From Glandiceps talaboti (Eukaryota; Hemichordata; Enteropneusta; Spengelidae), in the NCBI RefSeq assembly GCF_964340395.1, contig NC_135568.1, positions 19,277,710 through 19,341,709 on the forward strand: a stretch of DNA of 64,000 nt, read 5' to 3'. The notes under the pieces are model-generated. The model had not been told where the DNA came from and made no database searches. It saw nothing but the letters and a program-made list of their open reading frames with translations. The position numbers and the translations under genes were made by a program. Positions 22,483 through 34,442 of the stretch are shown here, piece after piece (position 1 is the stretch's first letter; every line of letters begins with the position of its first letter).

Positions 22483-23988
22483 CATAGACCCTCCACCAAC
22501 GGGGTATGCAACTACATCATTTCCACTGAAACGAACTCTGTTTGCATACATTAAGTTTAATTAATCCTGTTACTATAGCAGTAATGAAGACTTCCTTCAA
22601 GAGTGTAAAAACCTCATGATGCTACATAAATCACATGTAAAATCTCGAAAAAGATGAGAAGAGATTATACGCGGTTATGCTTATTTATGTTGATGACCAC
22701 AACACATCATGGTATGGCATCTTCCCATGTCTTTGACGACAATTTTGATTTTTGTCAGCTCTGTATACACAAGGAAGGACTTGATAATTGAACAAGAGTG
22801 GGCATGAAACCATACAAAATCATGTAAATGATAACGTACAATTATGATGAAAATATGTAATTTCCTTATACGAAGACATGCCAACAGTGGCCGACACATG
22901 CAACAAGCATGAGAAAGGCTGGAAGTTTAGATACAAATCTATAATTCTGCCATTTTTTCCGCGACTATTGCGCGAGACATTTTGAAATCTATGCATGCCT
23001 CTAGAATTTGAAGAATGATGTACAATTTTGTGAAACACATCGTCGATCGAACTGGTATGTCTATAAATTTTGTACATTTCTACAATGCCATGTATTTTTA
23101 TGCCATTTTAATAGCCCTGCATAACACCGGCACATGTACTACGCTCAAGAACATAACAGATTTGCACTTTTCAAATCAAAGAAGACATAATGGGTTACAA
23201 TTCATTCAAATATTAAAATTGAGCCACAACTTGAAAGGTAATCTGCGTAAATACAATCTCTCAAGTCAAAGTTGGAGTACTTCTCATTTTCTCAGTTAGT
23301 TCGGTCATGGTTCATCTGAGAATGATGTAAAGTTTCAAATTCAATTGGCTAGCAACCAGAAATTTGAAGTCTAGTACTCGTTTTGAAATCGTTTCGGAGA
23401 CATGTTTTTGACGAAATGTATCGTGAATATATCAACCACGACAACAGAGGTAAAATGGCAACCACGCATTGGATGTTTACATTTTATTTTGATGTAGTTA
23501 CGATAACACGCCTAATCCTGATCAATGAAGGCAGCCTAAAATATTAACATGTGATAAAAAGCATCAATAAATAGACTCAAAACTTCAAGAATCATTTCTG
23601 ACAGAGAAATCCAGTAACAACCCTAATGAACGAAACACTGTACTCAAAGCATACTGCAACAATCGCAAACAATGGACAGCTTACGTGATCTATTCTTCTT
23701 TTCACACCAGAGAACAACAAAATACACGACAAGACTATGTATGATTACCTAAAATACTATATATCTTGTTGGGTCTTCAACCAGTTATAAACTTCGAAAT
23801 GGTCAGAAAATTTAGTGAAAAACATGTCGGATAGCTAGCAACTATCATTGAGTCACAGTGACTGTAAACAACTCAGAAATGGACAGGAAATGCTTATGTA
23901 GCTTAATGTATGCAAACAAACATCATACAATAAACATTTAGAGATCCTTTGATGTGTATCCTGTTGCAGTGTTGGTGGAGGGTCTATG
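22483..23988. mobile_element. 1.5-kb non-autonomous DNA transposon, 7-bp target duplication
   Basis: The ends are inverted copies of CATAGACCCTCCACCAAC (22483-22500 and 23971-23988). Further in, GTTTGCATACATTAAG at the left (about 22540) is matched inverted near the right end (about 23900). The flanks carry the exact 7-bp duplication AGTAAAT (22476-22482 and 23989-23995). No transposase frame is present; the longest frame (94 codons, 23015-23299) has no motif. The 7-bp duplication resembles that of the 5.7-kb element but the termini differ, so they are not obviously the same family. Confidence 0.82.
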
Positions 23989-24133
23989 AGTAAATATATC
24001 AATTAATGTTGATTAAATCCTTCTCTTACTTCAAAATTCAAACTTAATCATCAAAAACAACCACTCTGTGTGCTTTTTGTTATTCTGAGGAGATTTGTAC
24101 AGTTTTTCCAGTGACAATTGATATGTACAGTGT

Positions 24134-26025
24134 GCACCTCAATTTTGAAATCTACCTGCACTGGCGTACCTTGCGAGTAGCAAGTGGCGAAATGTGCTAC
24201 TTGCGAGTGGTGAAAAGTGATGCTTGCGAGTGGTGAAATGTATCACTTGCGAGTAGTGAAAAGTGACGCTTGCGAGTGGTGACAATGTATGACTTGCGAG
24301 TGGCTAATGGTTAAAGGTTTGATGTTTGATGATCGTGATGGCATGACATCGACAGTGTTACCAGTGATTGGAGCCTCGTGATTGGCCTCGCTAGCTAGGT
24401 AGCAGCATGGTGGCTTTGGTAAGTACGATAGTACCAATAGTAACGTTGTACTTACCGTTGTACTTCCCGAAGCCACTGTGTGTAAACTGTCCATTATCCA
24501 AACGTCTTGGGGGACATGCTTTTTAGATGAATAAAAAATGAAATTCCTATGGATGAGGAAAGTATTAGTAGTCGCGTTCGACCAAGAACACTGAATGAAT
24601 TTACGATGCTACTCGATAGCTCAACGCTACTCGAGTCGATCAACGCTACATAAACATCCGGAGCAAGACCCGTTGGGCTTTGTACATCCATGGATATATC
24701 TCACTAATACATCCATGGTTCTACCGTAGCTCTGGAGACATGTCGAAAAACCCAGCATACACCCAGAGCTAGTTCTAGCCATGTCGTGTTAATGGCCAGC
24801 TTAGTTGCGAATTCACGTACATGTAACTTAATTGTCTTTTAATTTCTTGATGTCCAAAATTGTTGTCTTCCCAACTCCACAAACTCCACTCAAGTTTTAC
24901 CGTGATCAAGTAGTCGATTGACAATTTGCACCAAGGCCCTCGTATCTCCCAAGTTTTATTCATTGTATACACTGCTTTGACTAATAAACTACGGCCAGTG
25001 TTTGGCGGTCTTACGATAAAGTTACTTCAAATCATAAAGTTTTTTCGTTCAACAACATCGCCGGTTAGTCTGTTGTCATCATTCCATTGTTTGCTATAAA
25101 CTCTCCGTTTGTTACAAGACCACGAATATTTGTTTAAAAACCTTGTGGGGTTATACTTCCATGCTTACACGAACTCATGGGTAAAACTTGTCGGAACGCA
25201 AATGAACTCAAATGACCTATTTGATCACGTACGACCGCAGTTGAATTTCAGTCGAAGTTCTGTGTTGTCAGCGTCGATATAATTATTCATTTTTTTAATT
25301 TTTTTTTTTTTAAATCCAAGCTTCTTGTCTGAATAACCATAGAGAGTAAAAGGGTCTTCTGTCTATGGAATAATTACCGTTTCGGTTCCATGAAAGTTAG
25401 TGAAACAATATAAGAATTGCCATTCACGCCTCCAACCTCTAAAAAGCTACCGGCAGACAATAGTCAACTCTGCGACATTTTTTTAATGTTATTATGCCAA
25501 TTTATAAAACAACTACGCTATTATTCCGGGTGATAACAAAGAAATGGTATAAAAGTTTGACTGTAGGGTGAGGAAGATCATTTCTCTCATTCTTTCCAAC
25601 ATGAATGTACCATGGAGAACCTCACCATTTCACAGCAGAAAGCTTGGGCAGTCCTTCAGTGCAAGGTAGCATCATTCCACAGTAAGACAAAGCTCGAAGT
25701 CACTGTAGTCACTAGCTATATCGATAAAGTTACGGGAAAGCAGCACTATTTAACCAGCGGGACCGATCTCCTGGCCAAGTCCCTGTTGGGGTTGATATGA
25801 GAGCTGTGAGAGCCACAGAATGCTAGACACGGTTTTATACTAGCAAGTGATACATTGTCACCACTCACAAGCGTCACTTTTCACTACTCGCAAGTGATAC
25901 ATTGTCACCATTCTCAAGCGTAACTTTTCACCACTCGCCAGTGGTGTATTTCGCCACTTGCTACTCGCAACTTTCACTCGCATCATGCATATTTTGTACC
26001 TTGTACCTGGATAATTTGAGCCCTG
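24134..26025. mobile_element. Fold-back-like transposon with subterminal 'TTGCGAGTGG' repeats
   Basis: Both ends carry clusters of an 18-25 bp repeat built on TTGCGAGTGGTGAAAAGTGA: direct at 24165-24305 and inverted at 25840-25980. Outermost sequences are CACCTCAATTTTGAAATCTA at the left and ATAATTTGAGCCCT at the right. A 143-bp derivative at 32198-32340, in the opposite orientation, joins the same two ends with almost nothing between, which defines the element borders. The sequence just beyond the right end (AAGCTTGTATTTATGGGAGT) is also shared with the flank of that short copy, so both sit in, or carry, a second repeat. Confidence 0.7.
25548..25800 (+). other. TATA box and short frame inside the fold-back-like element
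   Basis: TATAAAAG at 25548-25555 lies about 60 nt upstream of ATG codons at 25601 and 25612. The second opens a 62-codon frame (MENLTISQQKAWAVLQCKVA and on) that I do not recognise. The arrangement resembles a core promoter with a first exon, possibly left over from an autonomous parent element. Confidence 0.3.
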
Positions 26026-26269
26026 GAAGTGACCAAGCTTGTATTTATGGGAGTAGACAGATTAGCCCACATGAGTGAAGCCTAACAACACCATGAGGGT
26101 GAATGCAATACAGCACATGGCTGGAATTTAATCTTGTCTGCGGAACACTCCAAACCGCGAGATTTTTTGAGTCATTGAAAAGCCCAGCAAACATGCCAAA
26201 TAAGAACAAAAAGGTATGTCAAGACAAACCATTGAAGGGAGAAAACCTACCTGCCAGCCTAACTAACTA

Positions 26270-27430
26270 TACCTACCTACCCACTTCCCTCAATGCCTAA
26301 CTACCTACTACTATCTAACGGCCTACCTATCTTATATCTATCTAACGGCCTACCCACCAATTATTTAATTACCAGCCTACCTACCTACCTACCTACCTAC
26401 CTAATATTTAAATACCAGCCTACCTAATTCCCTACCTACCCACCTACCTACCTAATATTTAAATACCAGCCTACCTACCTACCTACCCACCTACCTACCT
26501 AATATTTAAATACCAGCCTACCTACCTACCTACCTAATATTTAAATACCAACCTACCTAATATTTAAATACCAGCCTACCTACCTCCCTACCAGACTACC
26601 TACCTACCTACCTACCTACCTACCTAATATTTAAATACCAGCCTACCTACCTACCTACCTACCTACCTACCTACCTACCTCCCTACCTAATATTTAAATA
26701 CCAGCCTACTTACCTACCTACCTACCTAATATTTAAATACCAGCCTACCTACCTACCTACCTACCTACCTACCTAATATTTAAATACCAGCCTACCTACC
26801 TACCTAATATTTAAATACCAGCCTACCTACCTACCTAATATTTAAATACCAGCCTACCTACCTCCCTACCTACCTAATATTTAAATACCTGCCTACCTAC
26901 CTACCTACAATTTAAATACCTGCCTACCTACCTACCTACCTACAATTTAAATACCTGCCTACCTACCTACCTACCTACCTACCTACCTACAATTTAAATA
27001 CCAGCTTACCTACCTACCTACCTACCTACCTACTTTCCTACCTACCTACCTACAATTTAAATACCAGCCTACCTACCTACCTACCTACCTACCTACCTAC
27101 CTACCTACCAACTTTCCTACCTACCTACCTACCTACCTACTTTCCTACCTACCTACCTACCTACCTACAATTTAAATACCAGCTTACCTACCTACCTATC
27201 TACCTACCTACTAACCCACCCACCTACCTACAATTTAAATACCAGCTTACCTACCTACCTACCTACCTACCTACAATTTAAATACCAGCTTACCTACCTA
27301 CCTACCTACCTACCTACCTACCTACTAACCCACCCACCTACCTATAATTTAAATACCAACCTACCTACATATTTATCTTACACCTACCTACCTGTCGGTC
27401 TACCTACCTATCCACTACTTAAATACCTGC
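26270..27430. repeat. CCTA satellite punctuated by AATATTTAAATACCAG
   Basis: About 1.15 kb of CCTA tetranucleotide repeats is broken at irregular intervals by the constant AATATTTAAATACCAG, which shifts to ACAATTTAAATACC in the right half. Block lengths range from about 20 to over 80 bp. This is a compound satellite rather than a simple microsatellite. Confidence 0.9.
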
Positions 27431-27560
27431 TTAATAAATAATTATTATTAAGTTTATCAATTTTTAGTTAAAGTGGACTTTAACTCAAACTTTCTATATA
27501 TCTAAATCATGTGGAATGTGAATACTAAAGCGGACATCATAAAATAACAAAGTGATATTC

Positions 27561-27592
<32 letters not shown>
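27561..27592. repeat. Poly-C followed by (CT)n
   Basis: A run of about 12 C residues is followed by about 11 CT dinucleotides. Confidence 0.9.
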
Positions 27593-27599
27593 ATCTGTC

Positions 27600-28290
27600 A
27601 TATCCTTTAAGAATGTTAGTGACCATGGATCTACACAGATTTCTGTCCTTTGCTGTTCTGAGAATTTTTAACTCTGCTACTTCTGTTTTAGGAATTCGTT
27701 CTTCCATCCATTTACTTTTAGCTTTTGAGGTATGTCATGCGTTGTCTTCCTCTACTGCAATTCCCATTTACATGACCAGTTAGCATTAATTCTTCTAATC
27801 CTTCTTTCCTCATAATGTGTCCTAAGAACTTGAGCTGTCCTTTTCTCTAATGGTTTTCATCAGTTTCTTCTGTGTGCCAGCTCTTCTTAAAACCTCCTCA
27901 TTTGTTATGTGATCAGCCATGATATTTTCATCATTCTTCTGTAAAACCACATTTCTGTTGCCTGTAATTTATGCTCCACCAACCTTCAATTCAAACTTTG
28001 GGCTTTCACTTTTGCTTCCCACCATGCAATTGATTGACAATCCTTTTTTCTTGCTCCCCTCTTCAACTTTGTCTAACAGTTCTTGTAGTTTCTCTTGAGA
28101 TTCAGAAACCAATACTGTGTCATCTGCATACCGTAAGTTGTTAACATTATGTCCACCAATTACAAAACCACTGTTTTCGTTTAATTCTCACAAATCATTT
28201 CACTATAAAGGTTGAAGAGGTCCGGGGAAAACAAACATCCTTGTCACACTCCTTTTTTGATCTCTGTAAACTCACTCATATCATACTTCT
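27600..28290 (-). pseudogene. LINE reverse transcriptase C-terminal remnant
   Basis: On the minus strand the sequence opens with EFTEIKKGV, a stop, then QGCLFSPDLFNLYSEMI, the RT block 4 (family form GVRQGCVLSPDLFNLYSE). Next comes NLRYADDTVLVSESQEKLQE (catalytic YADD near 28115-28135) in another frame. Further on are SINC, WFYRRMMKI and QLKFLGHIMRKEGLE, the conserved C-terminal region of RTE/CR1-like LINEs. Several stops and frame changes show it is inactive. The amino-terminal part and endonuclease are absent. Confidence 0.9.
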
Positions 28291-28299
28291 AAAACTCAT

Positions 28300-30490
28300 T
28301 ACAAGAAATGACTTGATTTAGATAACTGACCCTGAAGTACAATGTCAAGGTCAAAATCTGAAAAGACAGCTTGCTGATAATATGGGGCAGACACTCGAAT
28401 GGAGTCTGTATGTATTTCAATTTTTGAGTTATAAGTAAATATTGATTTTTAACTACAACATCTCCATTGACAACATACTCCCCTCAAATAGATAATAGAT
28501 TAATATAGTCTTCGTGTATTAATGCTTTTGAGTTAAATAGTAAATCACAATTGTTCACTAAAAAGACGGCTGTCATTGAGTAAAATGGGAGGGGGGGGGG
28601 TTCCACAACTATAACAAGCACACTAATTACTGGCTAACAGAAGAATTTAATCAAGGTGGCTGACTGACTGACTGACTGACTGACCGACTGTGTAGTTAGT
28701 CTGACAAGTATATATATACATGTCTGGCATGAATAGCTGATTCCAACCAAACTTAGGACAAATGTCACGTACATATACATATTACTTTGTTTTGTGACCT
28801 TGGCAAAAATGGTGGAATGGTGGACATGTTTGTCATTAAAATGTATTTTTCTCTACTGACTCTTTAAGCTTAATAGATAGTGACATCATTTGAGTGTCTA
28901 CAATCTTATCATCCATGCATGATGAGCTTTTTATTGAAACCTTAAAAACTTCAGCTTGAAATGTATGCTTAGATGAAATTGAAATTATCCATAGTGTTCA
29001 TGTATACCTCTGAATGAATGGACCGGCATAAACCAAATCATGCACAACTGTCAGATACTGTAGTCTAGTTATATACACAATAAGGACCTAATTAATGGCA
29101 GTAACATTTGTCTTTAAACATTCAGAATAGCAATAAGTAAGAAATTTGTTGGAAGTGTGAAAACTTGCATCATGTAGTTAGTTAATTAGTTTGTTAGTTT
29201 GTTAGTTTGTTAGCAAGTTAGTTTATTGATTAGTTCTTTAGTTAGGTAAATAACAAGCCTTCACATTCCAAATGTTTCTCCTTATTCCTCTGGGATATTT
29301 TTGAAAAATATGTCTTTTATATATTTAGATGAACCATTTATAGAGTGGTATACATATTTGTACTACAGTATCTGACAGTTGTGGCAGGTTTGGTCAAAAC
29401 TGGTCCATGCATTCAGACATACACATGCATACTTCAAGAGAGCTCATCATGAATAATACGAGGATAGACATCCAAATGAGGTTTCTATCTATTATCTAAG
29501 CTTCCTGTGTAAGTGGGTGAAACATGTATTCCTCTGACTGTTGGCCACTCAATTGGTCATTATTGTGAAGGTAACAAAGCAAAGCAAAGTAATGTGCATA
29601 TGTTGACTTCTATACCTGACATTTGTTCCAGGTTTGCATGAAAGTGGCCCATGCATGTTATTTGTGTACAAACCTGTTCTGAACTTTGTTTTGATATTTG
29701 ACTTTGAGCACACAGGTCAAGGTGAAAATTCTGATACAAAGGCTTTTAAGAGCACACTTAAATACCACTAAGTGTCACTGCAATATGCAAAAGATAGCTT
29801 GATTTTGACAATGATCCTGAAGGTCAATGTCAAAGTCAAAGGCCAATACCTAAAAGGTAGGGATACACCTCACTGTATTGGAGTATACACACTTGACTAT
29901 CTACTGTAATTTTCCAGTTTATACAGTAAATCATGATTTTATTTCTACAAATAAGATTCATTGTTCATTACAAGCATGGCCACCATTCACATAAAAGTTA
30001 TTTCAACACCAAAAGTAATCTATGAATTATGTTTCTCTTATTTTGTTCATTATTTAGTTGTTTATTTATTTTCTTGTTCTGCATTACCACTAAACATCAC
30101 TTTGAAAGAAATTGGCCATACATAAATGTGACAGACTGCATGCAATATACAAGAATAGATCGATACTGGCAACTGACCCAGAAGTTCAAGGTCAAGGTCA
30201 AAAGGTCACCTTCCTTACAAGAATGCTTGCAAATGATTATATTTGGTTAGACATTTGAGTACACTCTCTATGTATAGAAGTTTGAGTTAGGCAGTAATAT
30301 ATTGATTTGTTTACTCCCCATACGTACAGGAGTAATACAGCAAATATGAAACATGGAAGAACAATAAATCTGGCTAACATGAGGCTTAATTCAGAGAGAG
30401 ACAAGAATCAAGGCTGGCTACAAGGCTCTTTGCCTGACACTGGGCAGAAATCAACGCATCACCAAAACGAATATTTTGTGTGCCATTGTA
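28300..30490. other. Repeat-rich spacer with TCAAGGTCA-type motifs
   Basis: No gene is recognised. A diverged repeat recurs with a GACCCTGAAG..AAGGTCA core: CTGACCCTGAAGTACAATGT near 28327, GATCCTGAAGGTCAATGTC near 29813, and GAAGTTCAAGGTCAAGGTCA near 30181. A (GACT)n run lies at about 28658-28690 and TTAGTTTG repeats at about 29177-29230. The 73-codon frame at 30029-30250 looks random. Confidence 0.45.
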
Positions 30491-30497
30491 AGCAGGG

Positions 30498-31600
30498 TCA
30501 TAATTTCCAGCAAAAAATAACAAATTCAGTTTTATCTGTCATTAAGGCAAAGAAAATTTGAAGACATCCAAGCTCTGACATTGGAAATACATGATTCAAG
30601 ATTTCTAAGTGTATCATCGTAATTTGTAAGGGGGAAAGACAAATTAGAGTCATCGGCATAGAAAAACTGGGCAAACCAATCTCCAAGTTCAACAGAGTCA
30701 TTATGATCGGGTAATGTATGAGTTTTTGTATGTCCATGAAGTCCAGTGAAGAGCTTTTTCTGAACTCCAGCAGTTTTCAACCAGGCCGGCATAGTAACTT
30801 TTCTTGGCAGCTTTAACTTTTTGCACATTTGTTTGAAGTTCTCTGTATATTTGGCATGCATTTCCAGTTCAGATTTTCTCCAGGCTCTCTCAGCTTTCAT
30901 CCTTGCTTTCCTCGAAGATGGAATCAGTAATCAGTAATGTTAGGAACCAATCGTTTCCGCAGAGGAGCATGATAATCATGTGTATCATGAAGAATATGAT
31001 AGAGTGAGTCAAGTTTGGGTGATAATCAACATTTTCCAGTGTTTGAGTACAACGGGAAATGAAGTCAGATGCAAATAATCAGCAGAGAAACCTTTGAAAC
31101 ATCTCATGCTTATACATTTTCGAGTGTCTCTGTAGAGGTAGGGGTGATTGATAGAAAGTGATTTGACATGGTGTAGACTGGTTCCACTTGAGCGTCAGCA
31201 ACGGTAGTAGTACATGGGTGATAATATGATCAATGGTATAACCATTAGATTTGTTTGGCGGAGGATGGTAGACGACAACAAATATGACATACGACAATTG
31301 AGTTTTTATACGAACCTCCATAAGTTCTACAGACATGGAGAACAAGTCAACTGAATTAAGTACTCGTGAATAATGTTTCTGTAACAGTTGTTTTACGTTT
31401 AAGGCTTTGAGTGACAGGAATCTTGACAAGACACAACTGATACAGAATCAGTCGGTTGATAGTTCTTTAACAGATGATCGTTTCAATAGGATATGTTGCT
31501 TCAGTCTGCCGGCAGTACAGCCTCTCTTGGTATCCGGGGTCTTGCATATATTCAGATTCTTGAGTTTGTTCCATATTGGTATTCACTTTAGACAATAGAG
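30498..31600 (-). pseudogene. Internally deleted LINE: endonuclease and reverse transcriptase remnants
   Basis: Read on the minus strand, the endonuclease-like part comes first (31429-31079: SVELMEVRIKTQLSYVIFVV, YHPPPNKSNGYTID), then about 200 bp of degraded sequence. Next is MKAERAWRKSELEMHAKYTE (from 30900), typical of the linker before the reverse transcriptase. Without the RT fingers, the frame runs directly into WFAQFFYADDSNLSF (catalytic YADD) and SNVRAWMSSNFLCLNDRKTE. RT blocks 1-4 are therefore deleted, and the element is dead. Confidence 0.85.
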
Positions 31601-32197
31601 ATGCTGATGACATTCTTTCCAATGTTCATCAATGTGGCAGTGCTAAAGGTGGCAGCGCTATACAGTACTGAAGGCATGACTTGATAAAATGGTGGCCGTT
31701 ATAATGAAGAGGCAGTGGCAATACGAACCAAATCCAAGATAATACACATATGGTGGAAGCAGAGACCGTCGCAGATGATGTGGCGTTAATACACATATGG
31801 TGGAAGCAGAGACCGTCGCAGATGATGTGGCGTGACTGCAGCACACAGCATAACTCATTTACATATTTACTGCAGAATAACAGACTAACAGAAGCCTATT
31901 GTAATAACCTCACTAATCACCTACCATTAATTGCTGCCTTTACTTTACTGATTACAGATTACTTCAAAATCTTTATTACCCACTTCCCTCCCAACAATGT
32001 TAAACCTTGATACCTCTGAGGTCTCAATGAGAATGTGTGCTGGGCTTCTGACTCTTAAAAAAATGTCGCGGTTCCGAGGGTTGCACAGAGAGAATCATTA
32101 CCAGCCATGTGCTGTATCGCCCCCCTCATGGTGTTGCTAGGCTTACACTCGTCTGGCCAACCTGTCGACTCCCATAAATACAAGCTTGGTTACTTCC
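31601..32197. repeat. Local duplication (49 bp) and repeat sequence
   Basis: A segment of about 50 bp starting AATACACATATGGTGGAAGC (about 31740 and 31789) is directly duplicated in tandem. The rest is repeat-like; from 32105 it matches the inverse of the sequence right of 26025. Confidence 0.6.
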
Positions 32198-32340
32198 AGG
32201 GCTCAAATTATCCAGGTACAAGGTACAAAATATGCATGATGCGAGTGAAAGTTGCGAGTAGCAAGTGGCAAAATACACCACTTGCGAGTGGTGAAAAGTT
32301 AATTAATTCTGCCGGTGCAGGTAGATTTCAAAAATAGGGC
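32198..32340. mobile_element. Short deletion derivative of the fold-back-like element
   Basis: It begins AGGGCTCAAATTATCCAGG (inverse of the right end at 26025), passes through TTGCGAGTAGCAAGTGGC and TTGCGAGTGGTGAAAAG, and ends GTGCAGGTAGATTTCAAAAA (inverse of the left end at 24134). Only about 143 bp remain. Confidence 0.75.
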
Positions 32341-32548
32341 TAATGGCATTGCAGCACAACTGTATTCGGCTGTTGCTATGGACATGGCCTTGGTGCTAGG
32401 GATATTTGCATTCATTTTTGGAATTTTCAGTAACTTGCCCACCCTTCCCACTTTTCATCATTGCAATATAAACCATCACTTAGCTGTTGCTATGGGTGCG
32501 GTCCTGTTGCTAGGCATATTTGCATACATTTTATGAACCTTTAGTCAC
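32341..32548. mobile_element. Interspersed family, left part of an interrupted copy
   Basis: Contains the monomers CTGTTGCTATGG and GCTAGGCATATTTGCATAC. It stops at the TTA target of the element inserted at 32552 and resumes at 33996. Confidence 0.7.
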
Positions 32549-32551
32549 TTA

Positions 32552-33992
32552 GGGGCGACATCGAAATCAAAAGCATCGTAATTACGCGTCGTAACGAGTA
32601 AAGACGAGTAGCTACTAGTAGTTACGATGTACTACGGTGAATATTCATAAGTCTCAACGCATATTCATGTACTTTAGGTTGTAGACAATAAAAAGTAAAC
32701 ACCTATTGTTCGTTATTCATAAGCCCAAACTACGACCATTTACGCGTAGTCTTCATCGTGAAAAAAAAAACGAAACAAAAAGATTTTCTTTCCTGTGCAA
32801 ATCAGTTTCACGCTTACTTTTTTCAATGTTATTCATTAGATGCCTTCTATGGCATTCATACAGTCGGCTAGTCAACTAAGTGTTTCAGATATATTCAGAT
32901 GTTTACCTAATATGTCTTGCCTAAAAATACCTTGAAGAAGAATTTTTATTCGAAACGTCGGATTTTACATCTATTTATTCGGACTGCCTCACAACTTCCT
33001 TATGCACTTCTCGGCTAGTCAACAAACATGTCGACCATTTTCGTCTGGCTGGTGAACGGTGCATTGATCATGTTAGATTCGAGTCGCAGGATTCGTCAGT
33101 TGAATTCGAACATTGTCCATAAAAACAAATTATAAACTAAAGCTTGTCTCGCATTAATATATCGTTTGATTTGATTGATTTAGAATTCACCTAAAAAACG
33201 TCATTTATATAACGAAATTTCGGGCTAGGAATAACTGAATACGTTCATCACTTGCGTCTCTATGTTTATCTACCGACATCATGCATCACGCCACGTGTTG
33301 CCGAACATTGCGATTTCTCAACTCAACCCCATCATTTAGGAATGTTACTGTACTGAGAAACACAAAAAATTAGTTGTTGTTTTAGAATATATAAAACAAA
33401 TCCCGTTATTTGATGATATAAAAGTCAAAACTGCACTTCCGCAACCCGGAAATTCAACAGTATTTCTTGGCCCTACCATGGCCGTCAAGCATGAGCTTGT
33501 AAGTTGTACTGTTAGTTTGTTGACGTGCAAAAACCAAAAAGAAAGTCTAACTGCTTTGAAAGTCACACAATTGTACAATAATCTTCCTCAAAGATTTACT
33601 GTTAACCCAGGACTGTTACAATATTACGTCCATGCGTCCATCACAATAAATTTCGAATACATACCGTCATGTTCGTGAAAAAATTTACTGAATATTGAAA
33701 CTTTGATTTCGTGCGTATCTTATAGTTTTTTTTTTATGAATATCGCCCATGAACTTGCACTCATAAAAACATGTACAGTACTAGTTTCATCAGCACATTA
33801 CTGACTGGAGTACGTGGTTTTCTTTGACGATCAAAAATTATGACAAACTACGATCAACTACGATAGAAGACGATGTCATCATTGGAAACACGGAAGGTGA
33901 GAATCACTATTGTGTGTTGGCGATAAAAAATTATGCGTATCTACGCTCGTTATGACGCGTAATTACGATGTGTTTGATTTCGATGTCATCCC
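32552..33992. mobile_element. PIF/Harbinger-like non-autonomous transposon with TTA duplication
   Basis: The left end reads GGGGCGACATCGAAATCAAA and the right end, inverted, GGGATGACATCGAAATCAAA. The inverted repeat continues through CATCGTAATTACGCGTC to about 45 bp. TTA flanks both sides (32549-32551 and 33993-33995). Removing the element rejoins two parts of the interspersed family, confirming insertion. A 3-bp TWA target duplication is characteristic of PIF/Harbinger. No transposase is encoded. The interior holds a GAAGAAG..CGAAACGTCGG motif (32931-32962) and a body segment of the CCAGGG family (33055-33690). Confidence 0.82.
33055..33690. repeat. CCAGGG-family body segment nested in the TTA element
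   Basis: From GGTGCATTGATCATG to about ATTACGTCCATGCG the sequence tracks 3260-3880 of the intact CCAGGG element (for example TTTCTCAACTCAAC and CGCAACCCGGAAATTCAAC). Its own terminal repeats are missing. Confidence 0.65.
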
Positions 33993-33995
33993 TTA

Positions 33996-34391
33996 CCTAC
34001 CCATCCCTGTTGTTATCTTTGTAATGTGCATCGTCATTTCACTGTTGCTAAGGGTGTGGTCAACATTAACTGCAGAATATCACCTCTAGCAACATTCCCA
34101 CCAAGTTAGACTTATTTGCATATCGCTGTTAAGATCATCACATGATGAATACAGCTTCATCTACACATCCCCAGATGCATCCCATTAACTTTCAGCCCAA
34201 ACTGCGCAGTAGCTTTGGAACTATCACTGATGGGATCATCTTGTCATGGACAAATTATTGTGAACACCTAAACACCTTTAAGAAAGTTCCCAGCAAATTT
34301 CAGACCTATACCTGTCTAGCAGTTTATGAGTTTAAGTTTTTTAACCCAAATCACACATCACTCGTAAGATCATTTTGATTTTTTAAGTTGT

Positions 34392-34442
<51 letters not shown>

